In this document: piece by piece, positions 6,548 through 13,900 of the stretch
How positions within the stretch are numbered: the first letter of the stretch is position 1
Layout of the letters: every line of letters starts with the position of its first letter
From: JAHJFW01 sp038065635
GTDB lineage: Bacteria > Patescibacteriota > Patescibacteriia > 2-12-FULL-60-25
NCBI GenBank assembly: GCA_038065635.1
Contig: JBBTQP010000051.1
Coordinates: 1 to 28,553 of the forward strand
DNA: 28,553 nt
Reading direction: 5' to 3'
Program-made: the position numbers and the translations under genes
The notes under the pieces: model-generated
Seen by the model: only the letters and a program-made list of their open reading frames with translations
The model's database searches: none
Told to the model about the DNA's origin: nothing

Positions 6548-7522
6548 ATCTTTATTTGTGATAATTCTCGGTCCGTTTTCCGTTACCTCGATCTTTCCTT
6601 TTACGGAAAATCCTGCGGCCTTTTTATGTCCGCCGCCGCCATACTGGGCTGCGAGTTTTGAAATATCTCGGCCAATGCTGCGAATGGATCCTCGCACCTG
6701 TCCGTCTTTTGTTTCTCGAAGAACTAGAATGGTGTCGCTGTCTGCGCACACGAAATTCAAGAAGTTGGACAAACCTTCTACCGTTTCTTCGCTACCCGGG
6801 GCCTTCAAATCGTCAGCGAGAAAATACGTAGTCGCAAGATCGCGACTCTTGTCGTAATGCAGACGCGAAAGAGCGAGCCCCCAAAGTTTGAGCGAGTCGA
6901 CCGACTTATTCTGAATCAGAGATTTTATTATGTCCGTATGGCGAGCGCCGGCACGAAACAGTTGCGCGGCCATATTCATTCCGGAGATCGTGGTCGCGCC
7001 GTTTGTGAAGCTACTGGTGTCGTATGTGATTCCCGTTAGCAGGGAAGTGGCCATGCAAGCGTCGATTCGCACGCCGTTTTCTTCAAAAAATCTGTGCATG
7101 ATTTCACAAGTTGAGGAGGCGTCCGTAAATACGGCGTTCGTATCTCCGTATAATGGATTTGTTGCGTGATGATCGAAGACCACGACGTGCGCCGGTTTGT
7201 GGAGGCGCGGAAGATGTTCCGTGATCCCGCTTCGTTTCGGATCGCTTGCGTCAAAAGTTAGGACCAGATCGTAATGATTGTCGAAAACACCGGTGTCGCC
7301 CGTAATGCGGTGCGCGTGGTCGAGAAACGCGAGCGAGCGAGGAAGCGGTTCTATGGAAAATGCCTCAACGTGTTTTTGTTCGCCAAGGAGCCAACCGAGC
7401 ATAGCCGTAGTCGCGCCTATGGAATCTCCGTCCGGCGCCCCGTCCGAAATAAGCAAAATACGCTCCGCATCATTAATGAGGCGAAACGCGGAAGCTAGAA
7501 CTGTGGACGACTCGTATTTCAT
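6533..7522 (-). CDS. nrnA: DHH-family phosphoesterase, NrnA-like (oligoribonuclease / pAp phosphatase)
   Basis: A 329-residue DHH/DHHA1 protein. NrnA-type enzymes degrade very short RNAs and 3'-phosphoadenosine 5'-phosphate in the cytoplasm. Motif I is ISDGAPDGDSIG (25-36) with D31 and D33; motif II FDASD (90-94); motif III VFDHHATN (115-122); motif IV TGITYDTSSF (163-172) with D168; and the DHHA1 signature GGGGHKKAAGF (295-305). The first metal-binding His of motif I, usually SHxxPDGD, is Asp27 here, a notable change, though Asp can still bind metal. The rbfA-nrnA order matches the common bacterial infB-rbfA-nrnA neighbourhood; rbfA lies 43 bases upstream. The C-terminal VIPA and the stop codon come from a palindromic repeat. 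Confidence 0.9.
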   Translation of the reverse strand: MKYESSTVLASAFRLINDAERILLISDGAPDGDSIGATTAMLGWLLGEQKHVEAFSIEPLPRSLAFLDHAHRITGDTGVFDNHYDLVLTFDASDPKRSGITEHLPRLHKPAHVVVFDHHATNPLYGDTNAVFTDASSTCEIMHRFFEENGVRIDACMATSLLTGITYDTSSFTNGATTISGMNMAAQLFRAGARHTDIIKSLIQNKSVDSLKLWGLALSRLHYDKSRDLATTYFLADDLKAPGSEETVEGLSNFLNFVCADSDTILVLRETKDGQVRGSIRSIGRDISKLAAQYGGGGHKKAAGFSVKGKIEVTENGPRIITNKDVIPA

Positions 7523-7565
7523 GGGAACGGGTCATGCTACACCGACTTAGCCCTCGCGTCAATGG

Positions 7566-7934
7566 TTACAGCTCTCCCTTTTTCTTCAATTCGTTCAGCG
7601 CTCTTTCAACGTCTTCTGCCACGGCCTCGGTTCTATCCAGTTCCCAAAAGATGTTTGGTATTCTGCGGAGCCGCAATTTATTCGCCAATCCGTCTTTGAT
7701 CTCGTGATTGTATTCTTGGAGCCGTTCCATTACGGCTTCTTCCATAGATGTAGGAAGCACGGAAATTACAGCTTTGGATTTCGTGGTGTCGCGCGTCACT
7801 TTCGCATCAAGAACTGTAACGAAAGCGCCTGGCGGAAATTCCACGTACTCTGCAAGCACGGCCGCGAGCGCATCTCTGAAGTGCTGCATCCCGCCGCCTT
7901 CTTCCAATCGTTTCGTGTGTGGTGTGTGTGGCAT
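7566..7934 (-). CDS. rbfA: Ribosome-binding factor A
   Basis: A 122-residue RbfA, a KH-like protein that binds 30S precursors and aids maturation of the 16S rRNA 5' end. The N-terminal MPHTPHTKRLEEGGGMQHF matches the usual start helix, FVTVLDAKVTRDTTKSKAVISVL the central strands, and LANKLRLRRIPNIFWELDRTE the conserved C-terminal core. The ATG at 7934 is preferred over the upstream in-frame ATG at 7991, because the extra residues resemble nothing and overlap promoter sequence. nrnA follows 43 bases downstream. It is divergent from smc. Confidence 0.85.
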   Translation of the reverse strand: MPHTPHTKRLEEGGGMQHFRDALAAVLAEYVEFPPGAFVTVLDAKVTRDTTKSKAVISVLPTSMEEAVMERLQEYNHEIKDGLANKLRLRRIPNIFWELDRTEAVAEDVERALNELKKKGEL

Positions 7935-7935
7935 A

Positions 7936-7970
7936 GATAATGAAAATGCTAGCACATAAGTTTCATTATC
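7936..7970. promoter_or_regulatory. Candidate operator: perfect 10-bp inverted repeat in the rbfA/smc divergent region
   Basis: GATAATGAAA (7936-7945) and TTTCATTATC (7961-7970) are exact reverse complements 15 bases apart, so half-site centres are 25 bases apart. The arms bracket the -10 element of the rbfA promoter (7946-7951) and touch its -35 (7969-7974), a position where a bound dimer would block transcription. A cruciform or chance repeat is the alternative. Confidence 0.45.
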
Positions 7971-7974
7971 CAAA
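7946..7974 (-). promoter_or_regulatory. Candidate promoter of rbfA-nrnA
   Basis: On the minus strand TTTGGA (7974-7969), a 17-base spacer and TAGCAT (7951-7946) with extended TG two bases upstream (TGcTAGCAT). The -10 ends 11 bases before the rbfA ATG, again implying a leader of about five bases. Confidence 0.5.
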
Positions 7975-8025
7975 AGGTGGGGGTCTACCAAATCTTTTGC
8001 TGTTCGGATACCCTATGGAGCGCAT

Positions 8026-10278
8026 ATGTACCTCAGGCGAATGGAACTTCAGGGGTTTAAGACCTTTGCGGCAAAAACGGTTTTGGAATTTTTAACGGAG
8101 TCCGGAGGCCGGCGTGGACTCACGGCTGTCGTTGGCCCAAACGGCTCCGGAAAATCTAACGTGGCTGACGCCATACGGTGGGTGATGGGTGAACAGAGTT
8201 TGAAATTGCTTCGCGGTAAGAAATCCGAAGACGTGATTTTTTCCGGATCTGATAAAAAGGCGCGCGCCGGGTTTGCGGAGGCGAGCATGACGCTCGTGAA
8301 CGACGATCATCCGGATATTGATCTTCCGGAAATCGTAGTGACGCGCCGAGTTTTTCGCGACGGACAATCAGAATACCAAATCAACAAGCAGAGCGTTCGT
8401 TTAACCGACGTCGTACTTCTCCTTGCGCAAGCCGGAATGGGGCAGAGAACGTACAGCGTCATCGGACAGGGGATGGTGGACGCGATTCTTTCAGCGACTC
8501 CAACGGAACGGAAGGAATTTTTCGACGAGGCGGCCGGTCTCAAGCCGTTTCAGCTCAAACGGCAGTCGTCGATGAACAAGCTTGAAGCCACGAAAGATAA
8601 TTTGAAACAGGCCGAGCTTTTGCTTCGAGAAATCGGGCCTCGGCTTACGAGTTTGGAGCGGCAAGCAAAGCGGCTTCAGGAACGCGACTCGTTGACGGAG
8701 GAACTTCGTGAGCTGGAGAAGTCTTATTATGGAAGATCGTGGAATGAATTGCGCGAAAAACTCCGTGCGGCTTCGGCGAGAGTCCAAGCGGCGGAGCAGG
8801 ATCGTGATCAGCGCGCGGAACATGCGACGCGAGTGGAAGCGGAACTTGCGACTCTCGAAAAAGCCACGCCTCCGTCCGAAGGATTTCGAGAAATCAGGAA
8901 AGAGTTGGATCGTTACGCCGCGGAACGCGCCGAATTGCGTGAGCGCAAGCTGCGGTTTCAGGCGGAACGCGACGTGGCTCAAGCCAGGGCCGAAACTTCG
9001 TGGTCTCCACTTTCACTTTCAAAGATAATCAGCTCCGTCGAAGATATTTTGAAAACTTTGGGCCGCCTAGGAAAGTTGATTAAGGAAAAATCACTTGATG
9101 CTAAAAGTATAGAAGCGTTGGTGAAAGAGGCGACTGAAAGCCATGAAGACTTATTGTCGAAATTGCAAAGACCGGCACCGGAACCCGTCGCTCCAAAGAA
9201 GGATGTGGGCAAGGAGGAAGAGTTTGCGAAGTTGGCAGGAGAGATCGCGCAATGCGAAGAACGAATCGCGGGTGCGGAAAAGCGTTTGGAAGAGTGGAAC
9301 TCCGGAGAAGAGAAAAAGCGGTCTCACATTTTCGCGTTGCAACACAATCTTACATCCCTTCGTAATGACGCCACAGCGGCAAGCAGCCGAGTCAGTGAGG
9401 CGTCCGTGGAATTGGCGCGATTGGAGACGAGACGCGACGCGTTTTTTCAAGAGCTACGAGCATACGCCCCCAAGCTCGAAACCGATTTGGAAGCGATTGC
9501 CGATGCCGTAGGGGCGGGCTTGTCCCGCCCAGATGCGAAAGCATCGTCCGTTCAAGACGACCTCGAAACCGCAGGTCGCCGTCTCACCAAACTGCGTTCG
9601 CAGATCGAATGGATTGGCGGAATCGACCCCGAGGTTTTGACCGAGTATCAAGAAACGAAAAAGCGATTTGAAGATTTGGCTACGCAGGTTAAGGATTTGC
9701 AGGATGCCATGGTGTCGCTCGAAACCATCTTGAAAGAACTTGATACGACTATTCGCGAACGGTCCGAAACTTCATTCCACCTTTTGGATCGCGAGTTCGG
9801 TCTGGCTTTCAAGAAATTATTCGGCGGCGGCGAAGCGTCACTCATCGAAATTCCTCCTGAACCGGAAACGGATGAAGAGGGGAATATCATCGCGCCGATC
9901 GATCCTGACGCGCCAGCCGCCGGAGTCGAGATTCACGCCACGCCTCCGGGCAAGCGCATGAAATCCGTGTCGCTTCTTTCAGGCGGAGAGCGCGCGCTCA
10001 CTTCCATCGCGCTTATTTGCGCGATCATGGCCACGAATCCGTCACCTTTCGTCGTGTTGGACGAGGTGGACGCCGCGCTTGACGAAGCGAACTCGCAAAA
10101 ATTCGCGGACATCGTCCACACTCTCGCAGAACGAACGCAGTTTATCGTAATCACGCACAATCGCGCTACCATGCAGCAGGCCCACGTTTTGTATGGAGTT
10201 ACTATGGGCGATGACGGAGTATCGCAATTGCTTTCAGTAAAAATCGATGACGTCGTCGGTAAGGCAGTAAGAGGTTAG
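8026..10278 (+). CDS. smc: Short SMC chromosome-segregation ATPase without a recognisable hinge
   Basis: A 750-residue SMC; ordinary bacterial SMC is about 1150-1200. The N-terminal head has Walker A GPNGSGKS (37-44) and the Q-loop/AGxGQRTYSVIGQG region. The C-terminal head has signature LSGGE (651-655) and Walker B FVVLDEVDAALDE (675-687, D679 and E680), followed by the ITHN switch. Between them are coiled coils at about 170-325 and 395-590. The centre, where a roughly 150-residue hinge with its Gly-rich dimer face should be, holds only a helical stretch (325-380) and a Pro-rich linker (PAPEP 383-387). No CxxC zinc hook is present either. The coils are thus much shortened. A Shine-Dalgarno-like GGAG (8015-8018) precedes the ATG. 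The frame contains a repeat insertion at 9508-9545. A methyltransferase starts four bases after the stop. scpA and scpB are not in the window. Confidence 0.93.
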   Translation: MYLRRMELQGFKTFAAKTVLEFLTESGGRRGLTAVVGPNGSGKSNVADAIRWVMGEQSLKLLRGKKSEDVIFSGSDKKARAGFAEASMTLVNDDHPDIDLPEIVVTRRVFRDGQSEYQINKQSVRLTDVVLLLAQAGMGQRTYSVIGQGMVDAILSATPTERKEFFDEAAGLKPFQLKRQSSMNKLEATKDNLKQAELLLREIGPRLTSLERQAKRLQERDSLTEELRELEKSYYGRSWNELREKLRAASARVQAAEQDRDQRAEHATRVEAELATLEKATPPSEGFREIRKELDRYAAERAELRERKLRFQAERDVAQARAETSWSPLSLSKIISSVEDILKTLGRLGKLIKEKSLDAKSIEALVKEATESHEDLLSKLQRPAPEPVAPKKDVGKEEEFAKLAGEIAQCEERIAGAEKRLEEWNSGEEKKRSHIFALQHNLTSLRNDATAASSRVSEASVELARLETRRDAFFQELRAYAPKLETDLEAIADAVGAGLSRPDAKASSVQDDLETAGRRLTKLRSQIEWIGGIDPEVLTEYQETKKRFEDLATQVKDLQDAMVSLETILKELDTTIRERSETSFHLLDREFGLAFKKLFGGGEASLIEIPPEPETDEEGNIIAPIDPDAPAAGVEIHATPPGKRMKSVSLLSGGERALTSIALICAIMATNPSPFVVLDEVDAALDEANSQKFADIVHTLAERTQFIVITHNRATMQQAHVLYGVTMGDDGVSQLLSVKIDDVVGKAVRG
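9508..9545. repeat. Double-hairpin repeat inside the smc reading frame
   Basis: GGGCGGG (9512-9518) pairs with CCCGCCC (9524-9530). One base later GATGC (9532-9536) pairs with GCATC (9541-9545) around a GAAA tetraloop. The GTAGGGGCGGGC...GCCC core resembles intergenic repeat elements I recall from other bacterial genomes. Here it is read in frame as VGAGLSRPDAKAS, in the second coiled coil of SMC, with Gly and Pro that should break the coil. Confidence 0.7.
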
Positions 10279-10282
10279 TTTT

Positions 10283-11137
10283 ATGGAATGCCCATCTTGT
10301 GGCTCATCGCCGCTCGAAAGAGTGCTGGATTTGATCGACTCGCAAACGTCATTTTGGCGCTGTTTGACTTGCGGTGCGTATCCCGTATTTCCAGTCCCGC
10401 CAAATCCGACAGATCTATACACCGAGAAATATTTTGAGGGCGCGATTTGTCCGGAGTCGCCGCGATATTCAGGATATTTGTCTTATGATCGTGATCGGGA
10501 AGTGATGCGATGTGATTTTATAGAATCGTTCAAGCCGTTCGTCCACGGCGTCATGCGTATTCTTGATATCGGCTGCGCAACAGGAACCGCGCTTGAGGCG
10601 TTTCGTGATCTTGGCGTTCCAGAAGAGCATCTTTCCGGGATTGACGTGAGCGAATATGCGATAGAAGAGGCGAAGCGCCGCATCCCACGCGCGCAACTTC
10701 GAGCCGAAGACGTCACTAGCTCGGATCTTCGAGGTCAATATGATCTGATAGTGCTGCTTGATGTTCTCGAACATGTTAAAAATCCTACGGCGTTAATAAA
10801 AAAGGTGGTTCAAGCGTTGGCGCCAGGTGGAAAAATCATTGTGAGCACTCCGGATCCGGAAAGTTTCGCGCGAAGAATTTTCGGAGCTAGGTGGAGTGAG
10901 TTTCATGCCGGAGAACACATCTGTTTTGTTAATGCTTCGTGGTTCTCGTGGATCGCGGAGTCGCAAAATCTTCGAGTTAGAATGCTGCGACATCATGGAA
11001 AGCGCGTGACGGTTGAACATGCCTTGTCGCGACTGCGAGCGTACATCCCATTTTTCCCGTTGGCAAGATTTAGGCGTATTCTGAACTTGAATATGCGCGA
11101 TCGATTGTTCGTGGTTTTGGAAAAACCGGAAGTATGA
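10283..11137 (+). CDS. Class I SAM-dependent methyltransferase with N-terminal zinc ribbon
   Basis: A 284-residue protein. The N-terminal zinc ribbon uses C3, C6, C27 and C30 (CPSC and CLTC). The Rossmann methyltransferase domain shows motif I ILDIGCATG (93-101), an acidic loop GIDVSEYAIEEAKRR, and DLIVLLDVLEHVKNP, as in Methyltransf_23/UbiG-like families. The substrate is unknown; such zinc-ribbon methyltransferases often sit in surface-polysaccharide loci (family knowledge), which fits the next gene. It starts four bases after smc with no Shine-Dalgarno. Its TGA stop overlaps the ATG of the membrane protein downstream (ATGA), showing translational coupling and that UGA is a stop here. Confidence 0.87.
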   Translation: MECPSCGSSPLERVLDLIDSQTSFWRCLTCGAYPVFPVPPNPTDLYTEKYFEGAICPESPRYSGYLSYDRDREVMRCDFIESFKPFVHGVMRILDIGCATGTALEAFRDLGVPEEHLSGIDVSEYAIEEAKRRIPRAQLRAEDVTSSDLRGQYDLIVLLDVLEHVKNPTALIKKVVQALAPGGKIIVSTPDPESFARRIFGARWSEFHAGEHICFVNASWFSWIAESQNLRVRMLRHHGKRVTVEHALSRLRAYIPFFPLARFRRILNLNMRDRLFVVLEKPEV

Positions 11138-12840
11138 AACGAATCGTTTTGCCGATTTTATTTTCCGTCGCGGTAGGCGTCGTAATGTCCGCTTCAATTT
11201 TATTTTTTCGCGTTTGGATTGGCGATGCTTACAGGGGAGTGGATCCTATTCTGTCTCCAGTTACGCAGGACGGGGCGTGGTATCACGCGACCGTGAAGGA
11301 AGCGATGGAAGGCGGCAATCCTTGGCACGCCGCGCTAGCCGAAGGAAAAGACTATGCGTATCCCGTTCCGGACTTGGCGGAAAAAATGCTCGCGATTCCA
11401 GGTCGTTTATTCGGAATGGAGGCGCAGAGCGTGCTTTTGTTTTGGCGATTCGTTTTGATTTCATTTCTAGTGTTCGCGATATATTTTGTAACAGATCGCT
11501 TGGAAGGTTCGCGAGAATTAGCGCTTGTCGCATCCTCCGCATCTGTTTTTTTCGCGCCATTTTTGTACCCACTTCTTCATCCGATCTCCACTCTGTTTAG
11601 CGGATATCCCGGTTTCCCATTCACGATCTATGATCGTCCCGTTCACCCACAATTCGAGGCGCCCTTCGTGTGGCTGTTTCTGTATTTCGCAACGACCGCG
11701 ATTATGGAGCCAAAGAAAAAACGAAACGCGATTTTGGCTGGACTTATTTTCGGATTGCTGGCGCATACGTATTTTTGGGCGTGGACTTTTTGCGTTTCCG
11801 CGTTGGTCGCGCTCGCATTGATCGCTCTAGTGTCGCGTTCGAGAGTCGCTTTTTTGCGTGTCGCGGCCGCGACCGCCATCGGATTTCTCATAGCCGCTCC
11901 TAAAATCGCGTCCCTCGTCCGTTTCACGTTTTTCGGAAACGACGCTTCGTACGCGGAGAGAATGGCAACTTATTCCGGCCACGCGTTCGCTTCATGGACG
12001 CTAAATTTTCCGGTCGTTCTCGCACTCGCGCTTTTGATTTGGAGGCGCAGATTCGCGTCACCATGGGTTCGGACGTTCGCGGCGACCGGCATCGGAGGAT
12101 CGTTCATTGCATTGAACCAACAGATCGTGACCGGAATTTCCATTCAGCCGGATCACTACGTACAGCTCATCACCGCATCGTTTTCTTTGTGGATTTTCGC
12201 TTGGACATCGTGGACGTTCATTCGTTCGTGGCGGCCGATCGCCGTTCGTATTGCGGTTTTTGCCGCAGTGTTTGTTGGATTTGCAGTCGCGTTGGTATTT
12301 CAATATCGAAGTTACATCGCTCATCGCGAATTCACCGCGGATCTTCAACCGTTCTCCGAAGTCGCGACGTGGTTGAACGAGAACGCGGCTCCGCAATCGG
12401 TCGTATTCGCCAACCAACAAACTGGATTGCTCGTTCCGATCTACACGAAACAAAATTTGTGGTGGCATTTTTACGCGCTCGCCACTCCTGTGCCGCAAGA
12501 ACGGATCGAGCACGCCGCATTCACGTGGTTTAGGCTTTTCGGGATAGAGCCAGCAGATATACGGCCGCTCGCGGAACGTCAGGCGATCGATTTTTCGCAG
12601 TACTTCACGCTCTCCACTCTCTACGAACAGCGTTTGGATTTCATCAACCGCAATATAGACGGAATTGTTACGCGGTACGAAATATTTCAGCGCGAGAAAT
12701 CTCTGCCGGAAGCGTTACGCGAATATCGGGTAGACTACGTGTTGGTGGATAAGAATCTGGATACTTGGGATCCACATGAGTTGGGCGTTGGCGAGACACT
12801 GATTGAGAATGGTAGGTTTGCGTTGTATAAGGTACGGTAA
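11134..12840 (+). CDS. Polytopic membrane protein, possible GT-C-fold glycosyltransferase
   Basis: A 568-residue membrane protein with an N-terminal membrane helix (4-25) and many further hydrophobic segments to about residue 400 (for example FVLISFLVFAIYFVT and ILAGLIFGLLAHTYFWAW), then a soluble C-terminal part of about 165 residues. The first external loop reads SPVTQDGAWYHATVKEAMEG (41-60), with D46 where GT-C enzymes (PMT, ArnT, oligosaccharyltransferase-like) carry their catalytic acidic residue. This is a weak resemblance and no donor or acceptor can be named. The gene overlaps the methyltransferase by four bases, so the two probably act on the same surface molecule. Alternatives are a polymerase- or flippase-like envelope protein. 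Confidence 0.6.
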   Translation: MKRIVLPILFSVAVGVVMSASILFFRVWIGDAYRGVDPILSPVTQDGAWYHATVKEAMEGGNPWHAALAEGKDYAYPVPDLAEKMLAIPGRLFGMEAQSVLLFWRFVLISFLVFAIYFVTDRLEGSRELALVASSASVFFAPFLYPLLHPISTLFSGYPGFPFTIYDRPVHPQFEAPFVWLFLYFATTAIMEPKKKRNAILAGLIFGLLAHTYFWAWTFCVSALVALALIALVSRSRVAFLRVAAATAIGFLIAAPKIASLVRFTFFGNDASYAERMATYSGHAFASWTLNFPVVLALALLIWRRRFASPWVRTFAATGIGGSFIALNQQIVTGISIQPDHYVQLITASFSLWIFAWTSWTFIRSWRPIAVRIAVFAAVFVGFAVALVFQYRSYIAHREFTADLQPFSEVATWLNENAAPQSVVFANQQTGLLVPIYTKQNLWWHFYALATPVPQERIEHAAFTWFRLFGIEPADIRPLAERQAIDFSQYFTLSTLYEQRLDFINRNIDGIVTRYEIFQREKSLPEALREYRVDYVLVDKNLDTWDPHELGVGETLIENGRFALYKVR

Positions 12841-12849
12841 CTGTATTCC

Positions 12850-13006
12850 GTCATTGCGAGCCACAGCAGTGGCGCGGCAATCTAATATAAGGAGAATTAT
12901 TACTCTTCCGTCATTGCGTGGAGCGAGCACGCGACGTGGCAATTTCATAGAAGGAGAGTATTACTCCTATTAGATTGCCACGTCGCACAAGCCTCCTCGC
13001 AATGAC
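12850..13006. repeat. Cluster of three GTCATTGCG...GGCAATC palindromic repeats
   Basis: Two units run forward (12850-12884 and 12910-12945) and one inverted (12971-13006), each bounded by GTCATTGCG and GGCAATC or their complements, with variable GC-rich centres that can fold. The spacers repeat too: AAGGAGAATTATTACTC and AAGGAGAGTATTACTCC. Units 2 and 3 face each other and could form one long hairpin. The cluster fills the 196-base gap between the GT-C-like gene and the next methyltransferase; no gene is seen there. The same family recurs at 16498-16683. Confidence 0.88.
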
Positions 13007-13036
13007 ATTTATTGTATTAGAATGTAACGCAATATT

Positions 13037-13771
13037 ATGCTCCCACGCGTCTACTCCGAAATGATCCTTAACGATGATTCCTGGTACTACGCGGGAAAAC
13101 GCGCGGCGATTCGTGCTATTCTGAAAAAGAACGGCGTTCGTTTCCATAAGGCGGTAGATCTCGGATGCGGCACTGGAGGAAACGCGAACGCACTTATTGC
13201 ATTTGCGTCGCCTGATGCGGAATATGTGGGAGTAGAGCCGCACGAATTACCTTCCCGTTTTCCGGACGCTCTGCGATCTCGAATAATTCGTGAACGTTTG
13301 GAGAACGTAGATCTCGCGGACATCGGCGGCAAATCAGATTTGGTTATGATGATCGACGCTCTTGAGCACGTTGATGAGGATGCGGGGTTGTCGTGCGCGA
13401 CTAGGCTTATTTCGGACGACGGTTATTTGTTGATTTCAGTTCCGGCGGATATGCGACTGTGGAGTAAAAAAGACGAGGACTGCGGTCATAGGAAGCGGTA
13501 TTCTCCGAAGGAGTTGTTTGACGCTTTGGAACGCCATGGTTTTTCGGTCTTGAGTTGGAACCGATATTTCGCGTTCGGATATCTTCCGCTTTTGGTATCC
13601 AAGCATTTGGTGACGAGCTATTTCGGACCGAGTGGATGGGGTTGGTTGCTTCGTCCGATCGCGTATTTCGAGGGTTGGCTTGGACGATGGATACGTTGGC
13701 CGATTGGGACTGGGATTATCTGTCTTGCGGGTGTAAAGAATGGCTCAAAAAACGGGGTTTTTCGGGCTTGA
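13037..13771 (+). CDS. Class I SAM-dependent methyltransferase
   Basis: A 244-residue methyltransferase with motif I AVDLGCGTGG (39-48), the acidic strand YVGVEPHEL, and DLVMMIDALEHVDED followed by GYLLISVPA, as in Methyltransf_11/23 families. CGHRKRYSPKELFDALERHGF is a typical C-terminal cap in sugar- or lipid-modifying members (inference). The C-terminal hydrophobic patches (YLPLLVSKHLV and a Trp-rich stretch) suggest membrane contact. The substrate is unknown. TAGAAT (13018-13023) lies 13 bases before the ATG as a possible -10. The stop is TGA and overlaps a TTGACA promoter element. Confidence 0.82.
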   Translation: MLPRVYSEMILNDDSWYYAGKRAAIRAILKKNGVRFHKAVDLGCGTGGNANALIAFASPDAEYVGVEPHELPSRFPDALRSRIIRERLENVDLADIGGKSDLVMMIDALEHVDEDAGLSCATRLISDDGYLLISVPADMRLWSKKDEDCGHRKRYSPKELFDALERHGFSVLSWNRYFAFGYLPLLVSKHLVTSYFGPSGWGWLLRPIAYFEGWLGRWIRWPIGTGIICLAGVKNGSKNGVFRA

Positions 13772-13796
13772 CAGGGCTTCTGATCCGCACTATACT
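13768..13796 (+). promoter_or_regulatory. Strong sigma70-type promoter P1
   Basis: TTGACA (13768-13773), exactly 17 bases, then TATACT (13791-13796): 6/6 and 5/6 consensus. The -35 overlaps the stop codon of the preceding methyltransferase. Transcription should begin near 13803, only about nine bases before a terminator hairpin. Confidence 0.72.
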
Positions 13797-13811
13797 TCTG
13801 TCAGTACATTG

Positions 13812-13838
13812 AACGGCCTTTTAGAGGGACCGTTTTTT
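13812..13838 (+). terminator. Intrinsic terminator after the methyltransferase
   Basis: AACGGCC (13812-13818) pairs with GG-A-CCGTT (13827-13834, one bulged A) around an eight-base loop, with six T (13833-13838) immediately after. It can end the methyltransferase transcript, and also any RNA starting at P1. Confidence 0.8.
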
Positions 13839-13865
13839 CGTCTCTAGGATAACAGTGTCAGAGGC

Positions 13866-13894
13866 TTGACAGGAAGTGTGATTCAGGGTATACA
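13866..13894 (+). promoter_or_regulatory. Strong sigma70-type promoter P2 for the candidate RNA
   Basis: TTGACA (13866-13871), 17 bases, TATACA (13889-13894). The predicted start is near 13901. It lies downstream of the terminator and 187 bases before the vanW ATG. The flanks (GGCTTGACAGG) match those of P1, so the two may be related. Confidence 0.7.
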
Positions 13895-13900
13895 TGATCG

